DNA from: Mesorhizobium sp. 1M-11
GTDB taxonomy: Bacteria; Pseudomonadota; Alphaproteobacteria; Rhizobiales; Rhizobiaceae
Assembly: GCF_001303895.1 (NCBI RefSeq)
Contig: NZ_LJSD01000012.1
Coordinates: forward strand, 1 to 56,284
Reading direction: 5' to 3'
DNA: 56,284 nt
Shown here: piece after piece, positions 27,043-38,244 of the stretch
Layout: each line of letters opens with the position of its first letter
Numbering within the stretch: position 1 is the first letter of the stretch
Notes under the pieces: model-generated
What the model was told of the DNA's origin: nothing
The model's database searches: none
The model's input: only the letters and a program-made list of their open reading frames with translations
Translations under genes and position numbers: made by a program

Positions 27043-27059
<17 letters not shown>
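26862..27059 (-). CDS. thiS: Sulfur carrier protein ThiS
   Basis: A 65-residue ubiquitin-like carrier ending in the required Gly-Gly (SPMKGG), which is adenylated and thiocarboxylated to donate sulfur to ThiG. The fold is recognisable from MRLIINGE, LAALLAELDY and ADGDRIEILSPM. I take the ATG at 27059; two further codons (an alternative start at 27065) are possible. It overlaps the end of thiO by 17 bases. No thiF lies in the window, so the activating enzyme must be encoded elsewhere. Confidence 0.93.
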
Positions 27060-29951
<2,892 letters not shown>

Positions 29952-30009
29952 CTATGGGCATTCTGCCCTATGGCCAAAGCCGGAAAAGTGCCGACCCGCA
30001 AAGCGTTCC

Positions 30010-30101
30010 CACCGTCCCTACGCCAGTATGAACTGGATCAGGTTCAACGGGTCACTGCGCGTTCAGCAGTATCTCAGCCCCTTGTCGGGACCCCCCTGGT
30101 G
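30010..30101 (-). promoter_or_regulatory. TPP riboswitch (THI element) of the thiC operon
   Basis: Read on the minus strand, it has the conserved GGGGCTGAGA (around 30081-30072), then ACCCGTTGAACCTGATC, CAGTTCATACTGG and GCGTAGGGA (to about 30014). The closing P1 helix is CACC/GGTG (30101-30098 with 30013-30010). Thiamine pyrophosphate binding represses expression of the operon below. The aptamer ends about 130 bases before the thiC ATG. Confidence 0.95.
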
Positions 30102-30187
30102 AGCCTCAAAGGTGAACGACAAGCGGGCATTCTGTCAACAGGGTTGCGGGCAGAAGGTGAGAGGACGCCTTCGCGGGTTGGCTCCAC

Positions 30188-31276
30188 CTACGGCAAACGC
30201 AGGTTGTTTCCCTGGGCATCGAACACATGCGGGGCTGTGGAAAAGGACAATGGAAGCGTATCGCCGGAACGAACCGACGCGCGCTCCTGTGCCGGTACGA
30301 TCAGCGCGGTTCCGTCCTGGGTCACAGCGTAGATGAGCGTGGAGCCGCCAAGATTTTCGGTGATTTCCACCTTGGCGCTGAACACCGGATTCGCGGCATC
30401 GATCCTGATGGCTTCCGGGCGCAGGCCGATTGTGACCTGACTGCCTGCTTGCGGCAGCCGCGCAAAAGGTCCGGAAATAGACTGTGGCCGGGAAAAGGCT
30501 GGACACGCGACCTGAAGGCCATGCGCCGAGGCGCTTTCCACCTTGCCGGACAGCAAGGTCATGCGCGGGCTGCCGATGAAGCCGGCGACGAAAAGGTTGG
30601 CTGGGTTGTCGTAGAGATCGATGGGGGTGCCGATCTGCTCCACCAGCCCGCCACGAAGGACGACGATCCTGTCCGCAAGTGTCATCGCTTCGACCTGATC
30701 ATGCGTGACGTAGATCATTGTTGCGCCGATCTCGCGATGGATCTTGGCGATCTCGACACGCATCTGGGTGCGAAGCTCGGCATCCAGATTGGAGAGGGGC
30801 TCGTCGAACAGGAAGATCTTGGGCTTGCGCACTATGGCGCGGCCAATGGCGACGCGCTGCCGCTGGCCACCGGAGAGTTGCTTTGGTTTGCGTTCGAGTA
30901 GTGGTTCGATCTGCAGGATGCGGGCGGCCTCCGCAACACGTGCCTTGATCTCAGCCTTCGGCACCTTGTTGACCTGCATGCCGAAGGCGATGTTGTCGAA
31001 GACCGACATATGCGGGAAGAGCGCATAGGACTGGAAGACCATCGCGACGTGGCGATCGGCCGGATCGGCATGGGTCAGATCCTCCCCATCGATCGAGATC
31101 GAGCCCTCGCTCGTTTCTTCGAGGCCTGCGATCATGCGAAGCAAGGTCGACTTGCCGCAACCCGAAGGGCCGACGAAGACGACGAATTCTCCCTTCCTGG
31201 CTTCGATCGAAACTCCTTTGACCACCTGAACGGAGCCGAATTGCTTGGTAACGTGATCGATCCTGAGAAAAGTCAT
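30188..31276 (-). CDS. ABC sugar transporter ATPase (UgpC/MalK type)
   Basis: The 362-residue nucleotide-binding subunit of a carbohydrate importer. Walker A is GPSGCGKST (36-44), the signature LSGGQ is at 134-138, Walker B is IFLFDEP (154-160) and the H-loop is in YVTHDQ (about 190). A C-terminal TOBE/OB regulatory domain occupies about 240-360. I chose the ATG at 31276 (MTFLRIDHVTKQFG); the open frame reaches 31378. It is the last gene of the alpha-galactoside operon, 74 bp after the GH4 stop. Confidence 0.92.
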   Translation of the reverse strand: MTFLRIDHVTKQFGSVQVVKGVSIEARKGEFVVFVGPSGCGKSTLLRMIAGLEETSEGSISIDGEDLTHADPADRHVAMVFQSYALFPHMSVFDNIAFGMQVNKVPKAEIKARVAEAARILQIEPLLERKPKQLSGGQRQRVAIGRAIVRKPKIFLFDEPLSNLDAELRTQMRVEIAKIHREIGATMIYVTHDQVEAMTLADRIVVLRGGLVEQIGTPIDLYDNPANLFVAGFIGSPRMTLLSGKVESASAHGLQVACPAFSRPQSISGPFARLPQAGSQVTIGLRPEAIRIDAANPVFSAKVEITENLGGSTLIYAVTQDGTALIVPAQERASVRSGDTLPLSFSTAPHVFDAQGNNLRLP

Positions 31277-31350
31277 GGGACAGAACTGTTGCTCCGGGTT
31301 TTCTTGCGGGGATGGCGGCGGGCCGAATGGCCTCGCCATTCGGCGGTCGT

Positions 31351-32700
31351 TCAGCCGCGCGCCCATGCGGGCAGCCAATCGCCATGTGCTGCGATCAGCC
31401 TATCGACGAGGGTCCAGATCTGATCGAGATCGAGTTCGGCCGCAGTGTGCGGATCCATCATCGCCGCATGGTAGATGTGTTCACGGTTTTCCGTTGTCAG
31501 CGCCCTGACGGTGAGCTCCTGCACGTTGATGTTGGTGCGGATGAGTGCGGTCAGTTGCGGCGGCAGATCGCCGACGACGGTTGGCTGGATGCCGTTTGCA
31601 TCGACGAGGCAAGGCACTTCCGCGACGCAATTGTCCGGCAGCGAGGTGATCGAGCCATTGTTGCGCTGGTTGCCGTAGATGGTCGACGGCTCGCCGGTCC
31701 AGACCGAATTCATGATGGAAGAGGCATATTCGTGGCTCTCCTTGATGTCGATCGTGCTGGCGCCTTTCAGCGTCTTGGATTCCTCCTTCCAGCGGGCGAT
31801 CTGCTCGACACAGCGTTTTGGATACTCATCGAGTGGGATGCCGAATTTCTCGATGAGGTCGGCACGGCCGTCCTTGATGAAATAGGGCGTATACTCCGCG
31901 AAGTGCTCGGAGCTTTCAGTGACGAAGTAGCCGAGCCGCGTCAGCATTTCATAGCGGACCTTGTTCGGGCAGCGCGGGTTCCAGTGACTTGGTTTCGGGA
32001 AGCGCCCTTCGCGGTAGCCCCGCACCAAGTCGGGATAGAGGTTGCGATAGCTGCCGTCCACCTGGCGATGTTCGAAGGTCAGGAAGAACGCCATGTGATT
32101 GATGCCGGCGGCGCGGTAGCGAATTTCCGAAACCGGGATATCGAGATCGCGCGACAGTTCGTAGGCGGTGCCCTGAACGGAGTGACACAGCCCCACCTGC
32201 CTGATTGACGGATACTTCTCGGCGATTGCCCAGGTGTTGATCGCCATCGGGTTCACATATTGTAGCAGGATCGCGTCGGGGCAGACCTGAAGCATGTCCT
32301 CGCAGATGTTCCAGAGATGCGGCACTGTCCGCAATCCGCGCATGATACCGCCAACGCCGAGCGTGTCGGCAATCGTCTGACGCAGGCCGAATTGCTTGGG
32401 GACCTCGAAGTCGGTCACCGTGCAGGGCTCGTAGCCTCCGATCTGAAAGGCGACAACGACGAAATCCGCTCCTTCCAATGCCTTGCGCTGGTTGGAATGG
32501 GTTTCAATGGCGGCATTGGCGCCAAGCGCCTGCACAAGTTTGCCGGCAACGACTTCGCTTTCCTTCAGCCGCTCGGGATTGATGTCCATCAACGCGATCA
32601 CCGCGTCCTGGAGCGCGGGGCGATACAGCACATCGCCGATGATGTTCTTCATGAAAACGGTGGAGCCGGCTCCGATGAAAGTGATCTTTGGGCGTCGCAT
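31351..32700 (-). CDS. melA: Glycoside hydrolase family 4 alpha-galactosidase
   Basis: A 449-residue GH4 enzyme, which cleaves by NAD+- and Mn2+-dependent oxidation-elimination rather than acid/base catalysis. The N-terminal Rossmann motif is FIGAGSTVF (8-16). Metal ligands are Cys172 in LCHSVQGT (171-178) and His202 in GINHMAFF (199-206), and NPM is at 150-152. The CHSVQGT form is typical of MelA-type alpha-galactosidases. It acts in the cytoplasm on imported alpha-galactosides such as melibiose or raffinose. It lies between the binding-protein and ATPase genes. Confidence 0.9.
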   Translation of the reverse strand: MRRPKITFIGAGSTVFMKNIIGDVLYRPALQDAVIALMDINPERLKESEVVAGKLVQALGANAAIETHSNQRKALEGADFVVVAFQIGGYEPCTVTDFEVPKQFGLRQTIADTLGVGGIMRGLRTVPHLWNICEDMLQVCPDAILLQYVNPMAINTWAIAEKYPSIRQVGLCHSVQGTAYELSRDLDIPVSEIRYRAAGINHMAFFLTFEHRQVDGSYRNLYPDLVRGYREGRFPKPSHWNPRCPNKVRYEMLTRLGYFVTESSEHFAEYTPYFIKDGRADLIEKFGIPLDEYPKRCVEQIARWKEESKTLKGASTIDIKESHEYASSIMNSVWTGEPSTIYGNQRNNGSITSLPDNCVAEVPCLVDANGIQPTVVGDLPPQLTALIRTNINVQELTVRALTTENREHIYHAAMMDPHTAAELDLDQIWTLVDRLIAAHGDWLPAWARG

Positions 32701-32835
32701 TGCGGGTTCTCGATGGGATGAAAAGGGATTGTGAAGGTTCCTCCGACGTCAGGGAGAGAACGCCGGAGGAAGATCCTGCCGCGGGAGAGATGCGCCAGGA
32801 ATTCGAATTGAGAAGCTCGCCCGGCCTTATTGTTG

Positions 32836-32883
32836 GAGCGTGATCTTTTCCGAAAACCGGGTCCATTTTTCGGGATCACGCTC
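32836..32883. repeat. RIME-type palindrome in the alpha-galactoside operon
   Basis: GAGCGTGATC (32836-32845) and GATCACGCTC (32874-32883) flank CCGAAAA/TTTTCGG inner arms. Together they form the long bipartite stem typical of rhizobial intergenic mosaic elements. It begins 3 bases beyond the stop codon of the binding-protein gene, inside the operon. Confidence 0.8.
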
Positions 32884-32886
32884 TAG

Positions 32887-34221
32887 CTAGAGCATGCCAT
32901 TGGCCTGGTCGTTGGCTTCCTTGAGGATGGTTGCGGGATCACCCTTGCCAAGCAGGACGTTCTCGATGGCCGTCGTCAGGATCGCCGATATCTCGGAAGC
33001 GCGATCGGAGATCGGGAACGGAAAAGTGGTTTCCGGTGTCGCCAGCTGGACAAAGGCGGACACGTCCAGTCCCTTCGCCTTGTGTGCCTCTTCGGCCGCC
33101 TTTGCTGCTTCGGGACGAGCGGGGAAAACGACGCCGGATTTGCCGACGATCGTCTGGCATTCCGATCCGCCGAGATACTTCACCCATTTCCAGGCTTCGT
33201 CCTTGTGCTGGGATCCGGACCAGATGCTGTCGGACAGACCGTTGAACATCGAGCGGCGGCCATCCGGCCCCTGCGGCAAGGGTGCAAAGCCGAATTCAGC
33301 CTTCGAGGTGTCCCGATAGGAGGAGATGTTCCACGAGCCATCCGGAACGATGGCCGCCTTTCCGGCAGCGAAGATCGCGGTGGCATTCAGCCTGCCGGTC
33401 TGCTCCTGGCTAAGCGCGAAGCCCTTCTTCAAAGCAAGATCGCGTATCCAGGTCAGCGTTTCGGCAAGCGCCGGGCTGTCATAGCCATACTGCTTGCCCC
33501 ACGGCTTATCGATCGGCTTGAACCCGTCGGAGACGGCAAGGAAACTCCATTGCGTCTGGCCGTAACCGTCAACGGTGTTGGTTGCCCAGCCATAGACGGA
33601 AACCTTGGACTTGTCGAAGCCGGTTTCGTCACCGCGCTTGCCGTTTTGATCCACGCTGAGGCGCGCGACGATCTTCTCGAGCGAGCCGCCATCCTTCGGG
33701 TTCCAGGTGAGGTTCTTTAGCTCTTCCTCGCTGATGCCGGCATCGGCAACCATCTTCTTGTTGTAGATGAGAGCGATCGTGTCCCAATCTTTCGGCAAGC
33801 CATATTGCCGGTCGTCCTTGTTCCAGCTTTCGGCAAGACCTGGGAGATAGGCCTTCATCTCCACCTTGTCGGCCGCGATACGGTCCGTTAGGTCATCCAT
33901 CACACCGTTCGCCAGGAATTCCGGAAAGCGGCTGAGATGGTTGACGAACACGTCCGGCGCCGTGCCTGCGACAAAGGACGTGCTCAGCGTGGTCCAGTAA
34001 TTGTCCCAGCTGTCCTGCTTGATGTTGATCTTGATGCCGGGATTTTCAGCTTCGAACTTGTCGGCGCATTGGCGATAGACGGGAGCCTGGTTGGCGTCCC
34101 ACATGGCATAGTTCAAGGTCACATCCTCGGCCCAGGCAAACGAGGATCCGAGCGTGGTAAGCGCGGTTGCGGTGGCAAGAACGCCCGTCAGGTGTCTTTT
34201 CCCCATCAGATATTCTTTCAT
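32887..34221 (-). CDS. ABC transporter sugar-binding protein
   Basis: A 444-residue periplasmic family 1 solute-binding protein. The signal peptide ends near AWA-ED (residue 31/32), followed by the mature start DVTLNYAMWDANQAP. The fold includes FVAGTAPDVFVNHLSRFPEFLANGVMDDLTD (about 83-113), YGLPKDWDTIALIYNKK, and the C-terminal GSECQTIVGKSGVVFPARPEA. It captures the operon substrate, presumed alpha-galactosides from the GH4 gene downstream. A second possible start is the Met at 34206. A stem-loop immediately follows the gene. Confidence 0.93.
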   Translation of the reverse strand: MKEYLMGKRHLTGVLATATALTTLGSSFAWAEDVTLNYAMWDANQAPVYRQCADKFEAENPGIKINIKQDSWDNYWTTLSTSFVAGTAPDVFVNHLSRFPEFLANGVMDDLTDRIAADKVEMKAYLPGLAESWNKDDRQYGLPKDWDTIALIYNKKMVADAGISEEELKNLTWNPKDGGSLEKIVARLSVDQNGKRGDETGFDKSKVSVYGWATNTVDGYGQTQWSFLAVSDGFKPIDKPWGKQYGYDSPALAETLTWIRDLALKKGFALSQEQTGRLNATAIFAAGKAAIVPDGSWNISSYRDTSKAEFGFAPLPQGPDGRRSMFNGLSDSIWSGSQHKDEAWKWVKYLGGSECQTIVGKSGVVFPARPEAAKAAEEAHKAKGLDVSAFVQLATPETTFPFPISDRASEISAILTTAIENVLLGKGDPATILKEANDQANGML

Positions 34222-34258
34222 TGTCTCTCCTCCACTTTTCGATTCGACGTCTGGCCGG

Positions 34259-35131
34259 CTACTTCAGGCCGCTGGTCTGCAGCGACTCCACGATTTGCCG
34301 GCCGAATACGATGAGCATGGCGATGACGGGCAGGATCGACAGCACGATCGCTGCCATGAGCCCGCTCCAGTCGGGATTGCCCCGGCCCGTCTGGCTCATG
34401 AAATCCGACAGGGCGACCGCCATGACACGAACGCTGGGGTCGCGCCCCACCAGGAAGGGCCAGAAGAACTCGTTCCAGGAATTGATGGACAGCAGGATCG
34501 CCAGAGTGGCGATCGGACCTTTCTGGATGGGCAGTGCGACGCGCCAGAAGATCTGAAACTGGGACGCCCCCTCGAGCCGCGCCGCCTCGTCGAGCTCTTT
34601 CGGCGCGGAAAGGAAGAACTGGCGCAGGAAGAACACAGCGAAAGGCGTCATCAGGATGGTCGGGGCAACCAACCCGGCAAAGCTGTTCAGGAGACCGAGC
34701 TGCTTGATGAGGACAAAGTTCGGGATGAACAGCACCACGCTCGGGATCATGGTGGCGGCAAGGAAGGCGAAGAACAGCTTGTTGCGGCCCGGAAAGTTCA
34801 TGCGGGCAAAGGCGTAGCCGGCGAGCGCCGAAAAGAAGATCTGCCCCGTGACCGTCAGCGCCGTGTAGATGACGCTGTTTCGCAGTGCGAACATGAAGTC
34901 GATCGGCGAAGCGCGGAATGCCGACACCTCGATGGCCGAAGGCAGGCCCATCACGCGCAGGAAATTCCCGGGCGTATAGGCATTCGGCAGCAGGCTCGAA
35001 GCGCTGGTGTAGACGTCGTCCGGATAGGTGAGGCCGATCTTGAGCGCCATCCACAGCGGCAGCAGGGATATGAAGACGAACAAGGCGAGGACGGGATAAC
35101 CCAGGACAGCCTGTGGAGTGAGCTTCTTCAT
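34259..35131 (-). CDS. ABC sugar transporter permease (MalG type)
   Basis: A 290-residue inner-membrane permease with six predicted helices. The EAA loop that contacts the ATPase reads DEAARLEGASQFQIFWRVALPI (about 180-200). The N-terminal helix is VLGYPVLALFVFISLLPLWMAL. It follows the first permease by 7 bases and precedes the binding protein by about 37 bases in the same operon. Confidence 0.92.
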   Translation of the reverse strand: MKKLTPQAVLGYPVLALFVFISLLPLWMALKIGLTYPDDVYTSASSLLPNAYTPGNFLRVMGLPSAIEVSAFRASPIDFMFALRNSVIYTALTVTGQIFFSALAGYAFARMNFPGRNKLFFAFLAATMIPSVVLFIPNFVLIKQLGLLNSFAGLVAPTILMTPFAVFFLRQFFLSAPKELDEAARLEGASQFQIFWRVALPIQKGPIATLAILLSINSWNEFFWPFLVGRDPSVRVMAVALSDFMSQTGRGNPDWSGLMAAIVLSILPVIAMLIVFGRQIVESLQTSGLK

Positions 35132-35138
35132 CGCGGCC

Positions 35139-36044
35139 TCAATCCAGATCCGACTGATCTGCCCGCAACACCCGCATCTGCAGAAGCGTGACGAGGATAA
35201 GCGTGGCGAACAACACGACGGAAATCGCCGACGCGTATCCCATCCTGTTGAATTTGAAGGCGTTCTCGTAGATGTACCAGAGAATGACGCGGGTCGAATT
35301 GGATGGCCCGCCCGCAGTCGCCACGGCCACGACGTCGAAGACCTGAAACGAACCGATGAGGCTGGTCACCACGACAAAAGCCAACACGGGACGCAGCAGC
35401 GGCAGGGTGATGCGGCGGAACATCGTCCACTCCCCCGCCCCCTCCAGCCGGGCTGCTTCGTAAAGATAGCCAGGGATGGCCTGAAGGCCGGCATAGAACA
35501 GCAGTGCGGTCAGGCCCGTATGTCTCCAGGTGGAGATGGCAGCCACCGACACCATCGCCTGATCCGGAGAAGCGAGAAAACCTTGCGGCGAGACACCGAA
35601 GAAGGTGAGGAATGCATTCACGAGGCCAAGGATCGGATCCAGCATCATCATCCAGACGAGCGCGGCGACCACATTGGAGATGAGATAAGGCGCGATGATC
35701 GTCGCCCTCAGCCAGACGGCGCGCGCCAGCCGGTCCGAGAGCACTGCCAGCAACAGGCCGAGCACGGTCTGCAGCGGAATGTTGTAGAGGACATAGGCCA
35801 ACGTCACCTTGGCCGAATGCCAGAAATTCCCGTCCGAGAGCAGCGTCGCATAGTTGCCAAGCCCGACGAATTTCGGTGCACGCATCAGGTTCCAGTCGGT
35901 CAGGCTGATCCCGACGGCGCGAACGGTGGGCAGCAGGTAGAAGATCAGGAAACCGACAAAGGCCGGGGCCACGAAGAGATAGCCGATCAAGGCCTCCTTC
36001 CGCCGCCTCTGACGCAATGAAACGTTCCTCGCACGTCCTGGCAT
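35139..36044 (-). CDS. ABC sugar transporter permease (MalF type)
   Basis: A 301-residue permease with about six membrane helices, starting with the basic N-terminus MPGRARNVSLRQRRRKEALIG. The EAA motif is YEAARLEGAGEWTMFRRITLPLLRP (about 205-228). I chose the ATG at 36044 because GGTGGAG sits 6 bases upstream; the open frame runs to 36104 across the operator. It is first in the alpha-galactoside operon (permease-permease-binding protein-GH4-ATPase). Confidence 0.92.
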   Translation of the reverse strand: MPGRARNVSLRQRRRKEALIGYLFVAPAFVGFLIFYLLPTVRAVGISLTDWNLMRAPKFVGLGNYATLLSDGNFWHSAKVTLAYVLYNIPLQTVLGLLLAVLSDRLARAVWLRATIIAPYLISNVVAALVWMMMLDPILGLVNAFLTFFGVSPQGFLASPDQAMVSVAAISTWRHTGLTALLFYAGLQAIPGYLYEAARLEGAGEWTMFRRITLPLLRPVLAFVVVTSLIGSFQVFDVVAVATAGGPSNSTRVILWYIYENAFKFNRMGYASAISVVLFATLILVTLLQMRVLRADQSDLD

Positions 36045-36065
36045 ACGATCTCCACCCAATCGACC

Positions 36066-36111
36066 ATTACACGTGTTAGCCTCCAGAATTTTCATTCCTA
36101 ACACGTGTTAG
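36066..36111. promoter_or_regulatory. Tandem LacI-type operators
   Basis: CTAACACGTGTTAG (36098-36111) is a perfect 14-bp palindrome. ATTACACGTGTTAG (36066-36079) is a second copy differing at two positions. Their centres are 32 bp apart, about three helical turns, so both face the same side of DNA. They lie between the first permease gene and the divergent LacI gene. Confidence 0.85.
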
Positions 36112-36234
36112 TAATGCATAATGACGAAAAGCCATTGTTGTCAAGCCACGTCTTCGGTTGTAGGTCATATCCAGGGCGAAGCGACTGAATGCGTTGACAA
36201 AAGTCAGTGCGGCTCGAACGCCCGGAGGCTGCTG

Positions 36235-37266
36235 ATGAGTTCCACCCGTGTGACCAGTCATGATGTGGCACGCCGCGCCGGCGTATCCCGTGCGACGGTA
36301 TCGCTGGTCCTGAACCGTTCGGAAAGCGTGGTTCTCAGCAAGGAGACCCGCGAACGCGTGATGCAGGCTGCTGCGGAACTCGGTTACAAGCCCAATTCGG
36401 CCGGCCGCATGCTGGTGAGCGGCCTCACGGAAACGATAGGGCTCGTGGTCTCCGATCCTTCGATCCTGCTGGTCGACCAGTACATTCCGCAGGTCCTCTA
36501 CGGTATCGAAAAGGCCAACCGCGAGATGGGCTTCCACGTCCTGGTCGAGGGGCTTGAAGCCCACGGCAAAGGCGGAGCCTATGACAATCTCGTGGAATCG
36601 CGGCGCATCGACGGTTTGATCGTGGTCAACCCGCGTGCCGGCGACGAAGCGCTGTTTGCCCTCATCGACAAGAATTTTCCTGTCGTCCTTGTCGGTTCAA
36701 TCCGCCACCCCTCCGAGATGTCGGTGACGTTCACCACGCGCGAGGCAATCAAGGCAGCCGTCGATCACGTCGTCGGCCTCGGCCACAAGCGGATCGGGGC
36801 CATAACGTTTTCGCCACGAGGCTTCGTAGCGACCGATGCGCGATTGACTGCACTGGAACGCAGCCTGCAAGACCACGGACTTTCACTGCACAAGGACGCG
36901 GTGGAAGAGGGCGATTTCAGTGCCGAAAGCGGCTACGCGGCAGCAACAGCACTCTTGCGTCGTCGCCCGGACATCACCGCACTTTTTGCGGGCAACGACA
37001 CGATTGCCATTGGCGTCCTCAACGCAGCGCAGGAACAAGGCCGCCGCGTTCCGGACGACCTTTCCATCATCGGATTCGACGATCTGCCCTTCGCTCCGTG
37101 GCTGACGCCCCCGTTGACCACGATCAAGACGGACGGCGTCCGACAAGGGACAATCGCTGCTCAAATGCTGTTTGCGCGACTGAACCACAAGCCCCTGGAA
37201 AACAAGCGTGTGCGGCTGGAGCCGGAACTGGTGGTGCGACGCTCAACCGGACCTGCGCGGTTGTGA
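36235..37266 (+). CDS. LacI family repressor of the alpha-galactoside operon
   Basis: A 343-residue regulator. The helix-turn-helix and hinge span about 4-62 (TSHDVARRAGVSRATVSLVLNRSESVVLSKETRERVMQAAAELGYKPN), followed by a periplasmic-binding-like sugar domain ending SIIGFDDLPFAPWLTPPLTTI. I chose the ATG at 36235, with GGAGG 6 bases upstream; the frame opens at 36121. It is divergent from the transport operon, with two CTAACACGTGTTAG-type operators between, so it probably represses the operon and itself until an alpha-galactoside binds. Confidence 0.93.
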   Translation: MSSTRVTSHDVARRAGVSRATVSLVLNRSESVVLSKETRERVMQAAAELGYKPNSAGRMLVSGLTETIGLVVSDPSILLVDQYIPQVLYGIEKANREMGFHVLVEGLEAHGKGGAYDNLVESRRIDGLIVVNPRAGDEALFALIDKNFPVVLVGSIRHPSEMSVTFTTREAIKAAVDHVVGLGHKRIGAITFSPRGFVATDARLTALERSLQDHGLSLHKDAVEEGDFSAESGYAAATALLRRRPDITALFAGNDTIAIGVLNAAQEQGRRVPDDLSIIGFDDLPFAPWLTPPLTTIKTDGVRQGTIAAQMLFARLNHKPLENKRVRLEPELVVRRSTGPARL

Positions 37267-37408
37267 CAGTCGGGAAACGAGCCTTCGGAGCCGACAGTTG
37301 TCGACGCGATCCAAGTCACGCAGATCTTGAGTAAATCGACTGGGCGCGAGGCTGTACCCGCGCACATTGACGGCCTGTTCAGTCGGAAACGGCCGCCTCG
37401 AAGGCTTG

Positions 37409-37549
37409 TCAGTGCGAGGCGGAGACCACGCCGTAGCCGTCGACGGCGATATGGTTGTTGGCTGCATCGGCTGCGTAGATGCCGAGACCGCACACAACGA
37501 TCGCGGACAGCATGAAGAAGGACAGAAGCGCTGCTTTCACGGAGGTCAT
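37409..37549 (-). CDS. Small membrane or exported protein (46 residues)
   Basis: This short frame begins MTSVKAALLSFFMLSAIVVCG and ends YGVVSASH. The first 25 residues form a single hydrophobic helix after one Lys, then a short polar tail (ADAANNHIAVDGYG). The shape fits a small membrane protein or a cleaved signal with a short mature peptide (possible cut after IYAADA). AGAAGG lies about 11 bases upstream of the ATG, and codon use (GCC, GTC, GGC third-position C/G) fits the genome. No family is recognised. It is convergent with the LacI gene. Confidence 0.6.
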   Translation of the reverse strand: MTSVKAALLSFFMLSAIVVCGLGIYAADAANNHIAVDGYGVVSASH

Positions 37550-37919
37550 CTCAAATTGAGCCTTCTGTATTGTCCTGCAAAGGAACGGTTACGAATGTGT
37601 TGAAACGCACACGTCGCGGCGGTGTTTCAGCACATTTGCGTGTCTGGACGATGCTTGTTTCGGCTTGTGTGACGCTTGTGCCACAGTGGGACACCGGCGC
37701 CGCCAAGTCAGCCGCCGCCTTCTAGGAAATCGACCTGACACAGGCCAAGCCCGAAATGCGCCATCCACAGCGGAATCCGGCGGGCGTGCCAAATTTGCCA
37801 CGCGGACGTTGCGGAAGCTTACGGGCGCGTTTCAGGTGACAGGAATCGGCGGCCGACACGCCTCGTCATCGCTCCCTGAAAACCGCCAGAGCCCGCTATC
37901 CATCTTCTCCGATGCAAAT

Positions 37920-38069
37920 CGAAATTGTTTCGGAGACCGATTATATTTGTTTGAAACCGTTTCATTTGATGATCAACTAAAAGTAAACAAAATTACAAAT
38001 CGATCTACCGAATAAATTTCTCAAACTAAACAAACATATATGAAAACCAAAACAATTGAAACTATTTCA
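37920..38069. promoter_or_regulatory. Three LacI/PurR-like palindromes upstream of the porin
   Basis: CGAAATTGTTTCG (37920-37932), TGAAACCGTTTCA (37952-37964, perfect) and TGAAACTATTTCA (38057-38069) share one 13-bp pattern. Their centres are 32 and 105 bp apart, close to 3 and 10 helical turns. The sequence type resembles operators of LacI-family regulators. The regulator identity is unknown; it is not the CTAACACGTGTTAG type found for the LacI gene at 36235. Confidence 0.55.
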
Positions 38070-38244
38070 TATGGAATCATTATTGCGAAATAGAACACGA
38101 ATATGTGATCAGTCGTTGCTGTACAGCTACACATCAACTTAAGTGATGCGACGTAATATCATTCAATGCTATTTGAGCTTAAAAATATTCAGGGTGCGAG
38201 GTTGATCGTACATACTCGGAACCCAGTATCGATAGGGGATTACA

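Larger units (their letters stand above)
37267..38244. other. Gene-poor region upstream of the porin, A+T-rich in its second half
   Basis: Apart from a 46-residue small gene at 37409-37549, I see no credible coding sequence. From about 37900 to 38240 the sequence becomes strikingly A+T-rich against the GC-rich window. This part carries three 13-bp TGAAAC/GTTTCA-type palindromes (37920-38069). It is probably the porin's regulatory region. Confidence 0.5.

Noticed and set aside
37665..38015. 116-codon plus-strand frame in the gap before the porin
   Set aside because: Composition shifts mid-frame from GC-rich to A+T-rich, with no ribosome site or domain.
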